Shown piece by piece: positions 7,518-11,707 of a DNA stretch of 11,707 bases. The translations under genes were made by a program, and so were the position numbers. Source of the stretch: Bacteroidota bacterium (GTDB lineage: Bacteria > Bacteroidota > Bacteroidia > Flavobacteriales_D > Crocinitomicaceae). The notes under the pieces were generated by a model, which was given only the letters and a program-made list of their open reading frames with translations, was not told the origin of the DNA and did no database searches. Positions within the stretch are counted from its first letter, which is position 1; each line of letters opens with the position of its first letter. The stretch covers positions 1 through 11,707 of the forward strand of contig JAHKAT010000319.1 of assembly GCA_018825925.1 (NCBI GenBank), written 5' to 3'.

Positions 7518-8758
7518 AGAACTGAATAAAATTGGTATGAAATAATAATGGCGGCAACTATACCTGCAAAATCAGCTAATAAACCAGCTCCAGCGGAATA
7601 TCTTGTTTTTGTAATTTTGACGGATCCAAAATAAAGTGCGAGTACATAGAAAGTCGTTTCTGTGCTGCCCTGCATGGTTGCGGCAACTTTTCCAACAAAA
7701 GAATCTACTCCAAATTTTGGATTGGAAAATAATTCCAACATCAATCCTCGCGCACCCGAACCGCTAAATGGTTTCATTAATCCAACAGGCAGAGCGTCAA
7801 CAAACTCAATGTATTTCCAGTTTAATAAAGTTAAAACACTTTTTAAACCTTTCATGATTTCATCCAGTACGCCACTCGCTCTAAAAACAGCAATAGCCGC
7901 TAATATCGCTACCAGATAAGGAATGATTTTAATCGCTACATCAAAACCTCCTTTTGCTCCGGTAATAAATTCTTCGTAAGCATTGACTTTATTTTTTATC
8001 GCCAAAATTAAAAACGAGGCGATTACCGAAAGTAAAAATGCATTTCCACCAACTTTTGAGATTATTTCAGCAGTTTCAGGGGAATTTATTGCGATGTAAA
8101 TTAAAAGGGTTACCATGCCTATAACAGCAAGTAAATAACTCAAAACAACCTTATTCAAAAGATTAATTTTTTGTTTGATGGCAACAAATGAAAGTCCTAC
8201 AACAGTACTACAAGCAGTAGCCAAAAGGATGGGTAGAAAAACTTCTGATGGATTTGCCGATCCTGCAGTGCTGCGATAAGCTAAGATGGATACAGGAATC
8301 AATGTTAGCCCAGAGGTATTTAACACCAAAAACATTATTTGTGCATTACTCGCGGTGTCTTTGTTCGGATTAATCTCATGTAGTTCTTTCATGGCTTTCA
8401 AACCAAGAGGAGTGGCAGCATTATCCAAACCTAACATATTGGCGCTAAAGTTCATCATCATAGAACCTATGGCTGGATGGTTTTCAGGAACCTCAGGAAA
8501 AAGTCGCTTAAACAATGGAGAAACCCACTTTGTTAGCACTTTAATTGCACCGGCCTTTTCACCAATCTGCATGAATCCCATCCATAAACAAAGAGCACCA
8601 GTAAGGAATAGGGCAAGTTCGAACCCTGTTTCAGCCGCTTTAAAAAGCGAATCAACAATTGCTTGAGCGATGTTCATGTCCTGATAAAAAATAATCTTAC
8701 CAAGAGCCATGGTGATGCCAACCAAAAACATTCCAATAAATAATCTGTTCAATAACAT
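7514..8758 (-). CDS. SpmA-SpmB fusion, nucleoside-recognition/Gate-domain membrane protein
   Basis: This 414-residue polytopic inner-membrane protein contains two Gate (nucleoside recognition) domains. The SpmA-like half (1 to about 200) has LFPEVPENHPAIGSMMMNFS and NMLGLDNAATPLGLKAM (107-123), then TASNAQIMFLVLNTSGLTLIP. The SpmB-like half (about 205-414) has GAKGGFDVAIKIIPYLVAIL (267-286), LPVGLMKPFSGSGARG (323-338) and QGSTETTFYVLALYFG (363-378). In Bacillus the two halves are separate spore maturation proteins tied to core dehydration; in non-sporulating Bacteroidota the fused form is common and its cargo is unknown. It starts 55 bp after the glutamine amidotransferase gene and ends in an ATGA overlap with the repeat-protein gene. 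The family assignment is firm, but the name does not imply sporulation here. Confidence 0.92.
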   Translation of the reverse strand: MLLNRLFIGMFLVGITMALGKIIFYQDMNIAQAIVDSLFKAAETGFELALFLTGALCLWMGFMQIGEKAGAIKVLTKWVSPLFKRLFPEVPENHPAIGSMMMNFSANMLGLDNAATPLGLKAMKELHEINPNKDTASNAQIMFLVLNTSGLTLIPVSILAYRSTAGSANPSEVFLPILLATACSTVVGLSFVAIKQKINLLNKVVLSYLLAVIGMVTLLIYIAINSPETAEIISKVGGNAFLLSVIASFLILAIKNKVNAYEEFITGAKGGFDVAIKIIPYLVAILAAIAVFRASGVLDEIMKGLKSVLTLLNWKYIEFVDALPVGLMKPFSGSGARGLMLELFSNPKFGVDSFVGKVAATMQGSTETTFYVLALYFGSVKITKTRYSAGAGLLADFAGIVAAIIISYQFYSVL

Positions 8759-8813
8759 AATTCAAATATCAGTATTCAAAAACGTAAAGAAGATGGTTTA
8801 AAGAATTTACTAT

Positions 8814-9392
8814 TCACACTTCAATGTGTTTTGCTTTCTCAAGACAAAGGTTGCAGAAATTATGAATTAGTTTATATCCCAGATTTCCAGATGTTTCGGG
8901 ATGAAATTGAACACCAAAAATGTCTTTTGACGGATGTTTCATTGCTTCATTAACACAAGCGTCCGAACTGGCTAAAAGTATAAAGTTTGGTGGAATGGAA
9001 ATCGTTTCGCAATGATCTTCGGTCATCAGGACGGGATTGGGAAGGTTTTTAAACAAAATATTATCTTCTAATTTTTCAATATCTTGCCAATCTCTATCTT
9101 CTCTCATTTTACTTCCGAAAGCGCCATGTAGTATTCCAATCAGTTGATGTCCAAAACAAATACCTAGCACTGGAATTTCCGTTTCTTTGATGAATTTAAA
9201 GGATGATAAAATATCCGTAAGATCTATTTCTGTAATCAGTTTTGGTGCTCCCGACAGAATAATTCCTTGGTATTTACTAATCGATTCTTTCTGCAGTTCA
9301 GTCCATAAAACTGTTTCACAATCCATTATCTCATCCACTGCTTCGTGTATTTGAGAAACTTTTGAACTACCAAAGTCAACAATTAGAATCAT
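8814..9392 (-). CDS. Class I glutamine amidotransferase, GuaA-like, stand-alone
   Basis: This 192-residue cytosolic protein has the full class I triad: nucleophile C79 in GICFGHQ (77-83), and H164 and E166 in FGVQFHPE (159-166). The oxyanion-side motif is GIILSGAP (43-50). The segment LLASSDACVNEAMKHPSKDIFGVQFHPE follows the layout of the amidotransferase half of GMP synthase closely, but there is no ATP-pyrophosphatase part, as in split archaeal-type GuaAa. It hydrolyses glutamine to supply ammonia to a partner. That partner is unknown, because no synthetase lies nearby and a full GuaA would be expected elsewhere in the genome. It starts 7 bp after the YciO-type gene and is probably co-transcribed with it. 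Confidence 0.85.
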   Translation of the reverse strand: MILIVDFGSSKVSQIHEAVDEIMDCETVLWTELQKESISKYQGIILSGAPKLITEIDLTDILSSFKFIKETEIPVLGICFGHQLIGILHGAFGSKMREDRDWQDIEKLEDNILFKNLPNPVLMTEDHCETISIPPNFILLASSDACVNEAMKHPSKDIFGVQFHPETSGNLGYKLIHNFCNLCLEKAKHIEV

Positions 9393-9399
9393 GCTTTTA

Positions 9400-10020
9400 T
9401 TACTTTAATTCTTTTTCACCTTGCCTAATTATTTCATATTCATCCTTCGTACAATCCACTATAGTACTGGCAATTAATTTACCATTTCCACCATCGATGA
9501 TCATTTTAACATAGGGTGAGTTATCGTATTTTTCAAAAATTTGATACGGATCAATAAAATAATCAAACAAATCATCTTCGTCGTTGTGTAGAGAAGTACA
9601 AGCGATTGGATTCCCTAAGCTTTCGATGATCTCAAGTGCAATTTTATTATCGGGAATTCGTATACCAATCTCTCTTTTCTTAGAATCAAACAATCTGGGC
9701 ACATCGTGGTTGGCATTCAAGATAAAAGTAAAAGGCCCAGGTAGATTTTGTCGCAATAATTTATAAGTAGGACGATCAATTTGTTTCACATAATCAGAAA
9801 GATTACTTAAGTCGTGACACATCACTGAAAAATGGACTTTTGATAGTTTTTCACCTTTCAGATGAGCCATATTGCTCATCGCTTTTTTGTTCTTTAAATC
9901 GCATACTAATGCATAAACCGTATCGGTGGGAATAATAATGATTTCACCCGAGCGTAGGAGTTGCACAGCATGATCTATCAGACGAGAATCAATGTTGTTT
10001 TCAAGTATTTCAACTAGCAT
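9400..10020 (-). CDS. YrdC-domain protein, YciO-type (L-threonylcarbamoyladenylate synthase family)
   Basis: The product is 206 residues, a single YrdC domain with no Sua5 extension. Motifs are IIPTDTVYALVCDL (29-42), KVHFSVMCHDLSNLSDY (61-77), LPGPFTFIL (93-101), KKREIGIRIPDN (114-125) and STIVDCT (185-191). The HFSVMCxDLS block, the TFILxxxxxVPR stretch and the length match E. coli YciO better than TsaC. TsaC/Sua5 make threonylcarbamoyl-AMP for the t6A37 modification of ANN-decoding tRNAs; YciO is the less understood paralogue, so t6A synthesis cannot be assumed here. It lies 15 bp after the EEP-fold gene and 7 bp before the amidotransferase gene. The family is certain and the subfamily likely. 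Confidence 0.85.
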   Translation of the reverse strand: MLVEILENNIDSRLIDHAVQLLRSGEIIIIPTDTVYALVCDLKNKKAMSNMAHLKGEKLSKVHFSVMCHDLSNLSDYVKQIDRPTYKLLRQNLPGPFTFILNANHDVPRLFDSKKREIGIRIPDNKIALEIIESLGNPIACTSLHNDEDDLFDYFIDPYQIFEKYDNSPYVKMIIDGGNGKLIASTIVDCTKDEYEIIRQGEKELK

Positions 10021-10035
10021 TCTTGAAATTAAACA

Positions 10036-11166
10036 TTATTTTTTTGGATTCTTATAAATGTTGCAGGAAATTGCTCTATGGTCGCTTAAAACTTCTTTTT
10101 GTAGTTTAAAACGTGACGCAATCAAATCTTTTGAATAAAAAATATAGTCGATTCGACCAGCAGGTATTTTTCCGGCGTAGGTGGCGCCAATGCCAGAACC
10201 GCTTTCTCGAAAAGCATCAAAATAGAGTTTATTGAATTGGTTGTAGGTATATGAGAGTGGGGTATCATTGAAATCACCACAGATAATTACTGGATAAGGA
10301 GATTCAAGTGAGTGTTCGGAAACCTTTCTCGCTTGTGAGGCTCTCAAATGATAGGCTCTTTTTAGTTTCTTAACCACATTTTCAACCGCGGCTTTACGTT
10401 CCTGAACTAAATCTCCATTAGCGTCGATGTTAATAATGTCACTTTTACTAAGTTTAATAGACTGAAGGTGAACATTGTATATACGAAAGGTGTCTGACCC
10501 TTTAACTATATCTGAGAAAATACAATAATTATCGTTTTTTGCCTCTGGATTGTCCTCTAAAGCAACCTCACCTTTACTAATCATAGGGTATTTCGACAAT
10601 GTAATAATTCCAAAATTGTGTCTCCCTTTTGATCTGTGACTATACCTTTCTTGGTAGTCCATAATGCCTAATAGCGGTATCAAGGTGTCTTTGGTCGAAA
10701 ATGTTTTCGATTTATCCTGGTGATAAAATTCTTGAAAGCAGAGTACGTCTGTCTGCTCACTTTCGAGGTATTGAACTATTTTAATCCGGTTTTTGTTCGC
10801 TGTTTCTTGGTTCTCATTGTACAAATCAAATAGGCGGACATTGTAGCTTGTCAATGAAATACCATCTTCATCTTCAATTTCTTCGCTAGACCAAGCCAAT
10901 TGACGGAAATGAAGTTTTCCACCTATTGCTATTAAAACGATAAAAACCAAGAGCCATCTAGAGCGCATAAATAAATGCAAAAGGCTAAGTGATAGTGAAA
11001 TAAGCATGAAAACAGGGTAGAGCAACCCAAAAAATGCAATAGGCCAAAAAGTATCTGGATGGACAAAAGGGGCGAAGTAACTTAAAAGCAAACCCAAAAA
11101 GGCTACAACTGAAATGGATTTAAATATAAATGATGCAATTGGATATTTGGGCCATTGACTTTTCAT
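10036..11166 (-). CDS. Membrane-anchored endonuclease/exonuclease/phosphatase (EEP) family protein
   Basis: The product is 376 residues. Three N-terminal hydrophobic helices (about 11-30, 40-64, 70-84) anchor it in the inner membrane. From about residue 103 an EEP (DNase I-like) domain has all expected metal and catalytic motifs: SYNVRLFD (107-114, N109), CFQEF (143-147, E146), IYNVHLQS (229-236, H233), CGDFNDTP (296-303, D298/N300), RIDYIFYS (338-345, D340) and SDHRAI (361-366, H363). It should be an active metal-dependent phosphoesterase, but nuclease, phospholipase and inositol-phosphatase activities cannot be told apart by sequence. If the three helices fix the domain outside, it acts in the periplasm. 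The ATG overlaps the stop of the rhomboid gene (ATGA), so the two are translationally coupled, a pairing I recall from other flavobacteria. Confidence 0.88.
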   Translation of the reverse strand: MKSQWPKYPIASFIFKSISVVAFLGLLLSYFAPFVHPDTFWPIAFFGLLYPVFMLISLSLSLLHLFMRSRWLLVFIVLIAIGGKLHFRQLAWSSEEIEDEDGISLTSYNVRLFDLYNENQETANKNRIKIVQYLESEQTDVLCFQEFYHQDKSKTFSTKDTLIPLLGIMDYQERYSHRSKGRHNFGIITLSKYPMISKGEVALEDNPEAKNDNYCIFSDIVKGSDTFRIYNVHLQSIKLSKSDIINIDANGDLVQERKAAVENVVKKLKRAYHLRASQARKVSEHSLESPYPVIICGDFNDTPLSYTYNQFNKLYFDAFRESGSGIGATYAGKIPAGRIDYIFYSKDLIASRFKLQKEVLSDHRAISCNIYKNPKK

Positions 11167-11707
11167 TTCTTACTTTGCTTAAACAGAAGGTCTTTCTCAA
11201 ATTTGCTTAATGAATCGTAACCTGAACGAGCAATTTTGTCTAAGATTTTGTCGATTTCTTCTTGTATTAGTTTTTGTTCCATGTTGTATTCTTCATCGGT
11301 TTTCATTCTCGGATTTTTCTGGACAACTTTTAGTTTCTTTTCTCTTGAAAAACTAAATCCTTTTTTGAGATCAGCAAAAACGGAAATGAACCAATTGATG
11401 ATGTTTCTTTTACTACTTAAGTTTTTTACGGATAAATACCCCAGAAAAACTCCGCCTAAGTGAGCAAAATGAGCCACTCCGTCGTTAGAGCCTAATTGAA
11501 ACAAATCAATAACGATGAAAAACAAAGCCAAGAATATGATTCGTATTGGTAATATTCCAAACAAACGAATCTCCAAGTTGGGTCTATAAAACGCAATAGC
11601 CGAAAAAATAGCCATTACAGAACCTGATGCACCAACTACAACGGTTTGTTGCATTTGTAAAGCTGGGAATAGGGCATGCGCCAATATTTCAAACAATCCA
11701 CCAAAAA
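11163..11707 (-). CDS. Rhomboid-family intramembrane serine protease (5' end beyond window)
   Basis: The frame is still open at the window edge (FGG precedes LFEILAHAL), so the start and the first helices are missing; the TTG at 11694-11696 is an internal Leu, not a start. The catalytic serine is in VGASGS (codon near 11625-11627) and the catalytic histidine in VAHFAHLGG (near 11460-11462), with membrane helices between and after them. Rhomboids cut membrane proteins within or near the bilayer; the substrate is unknown. A charged cytosolic tail (EEYNMEQKLIQEEIDKIL, then SGYDSLSKFEKDLLF) resembles the C-terminal tail (DUF6576-like) common in Bacteroidota rhomboids; that name is from memory. 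It overlaps the EEP gene by 4 bp. Confidence 0.88.
   Translation of the reverse strand, partial: FGGLFEILAHALFPALQMQQTVVVGASGSVMAIFSAIAFYRPNLEIRLFGILPIRIIFLALFFIVIDLFQLGSNDGVAHFAHLGGVFLGYLSVKNLSSKRNIINWFISVFADLKKGFSFSREKKLKVVQKNPRMKTDEEYNMEQKLIQEEIDKILDKIARSGYDSLSKFEKDLLFKQSKK

Noticed and set aside
7662..8666. Plus-strand open frames opposite the SpmA-SpmB gene
   Set aside because: They are antisense to strongly conserved Gate-domain motifs and have no recognisable product or initiation signal.
8763..8770. GATATTTG on the minus strand before the SpmA-SpmB gene as a possible internal promoter
   Set aside because: It has one mismatch to TAnnTTTG, lies only 4 nt before the ATG, and lacks an upstream TTG at suitable spacing.

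Overview
The window looks like the chromosome of a low-GC member of the Bacteroidota, most likely a Flavobacteriales/Crocinitomicaceae-type organism. This rests on AT-rich coding sequence, a TAnnTTTG-type promoter, little sign of Shine-Dalgarno sequences before the chromosomal genes, a fused SpmA-SpmB protein, a rhomboid with a Bacteroidota-style C-terminal tail, and a large ABCG-like half-transporter with an N-terminal TerB-like region. Nearly all of the window is intact, tightly packed chromosomal genes. No rRNA, tRNA, CRISPR array or insertion sequence was seen.

Layout. (a) Positions 1 to about 350 (minus strand) hold two small overlapping genes with phage-virion character and a different composition from the rest. 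They collide with the 3' end of the ABC transporter gene, which appears to have lost its last membrane helix. This is either a real integration or deletion boundary or an assembly join, and it is the most anomalous point in the window. (b) 328-4461 (minus) is a three-gene operon read from a divergent promoter region: lipoprotein, small secreted protein, ABC transporter. (c) 4585-7020 (plus) is a three-gene operon: hemB (porphobilinogen synthase, Asp-type metal site), an M50 site-2-protease-like membrane metalloprotease, and a short Smr-domain protein. (d) 7041-11707 (minus) converges on (c) and is a close-packed run: rhomboid protease (its start lies beyond the window edge), membrane-anchored endonuclease/exonuclease/phosphatase-fold protein, YciO-type YrdC protein, GuaA-like glutamine amidotransferase, SpmA-SpmB fusion, and a protein built from exact 25-residue repeats. 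Two junctions in this run are ATGA stop/start overlaps.

How the genes relate. Operon (b) is entirely envelope-directed (outer-membrane lipoprotein, periplasmic protein, inner-membrane ATPase/permease) and could form one envelope function, though none of its members has a substrate readable from sequence. Operon (c) couples tetrapyrrole synthesis to a membrane protease and a nucleic-acid-associated Smr protein, which looks like housekeeping linkage. Run (d) mixes membrane proteolysis, a phosphoesterase-fold enzyme, a YrdC-family protein and a transporter-like gate protein. No new defence, secretion or biosynthetic system is evident. The best leads are the phage-like junction at the left end and the 25-residue repeat protein coupled to SpmAB.
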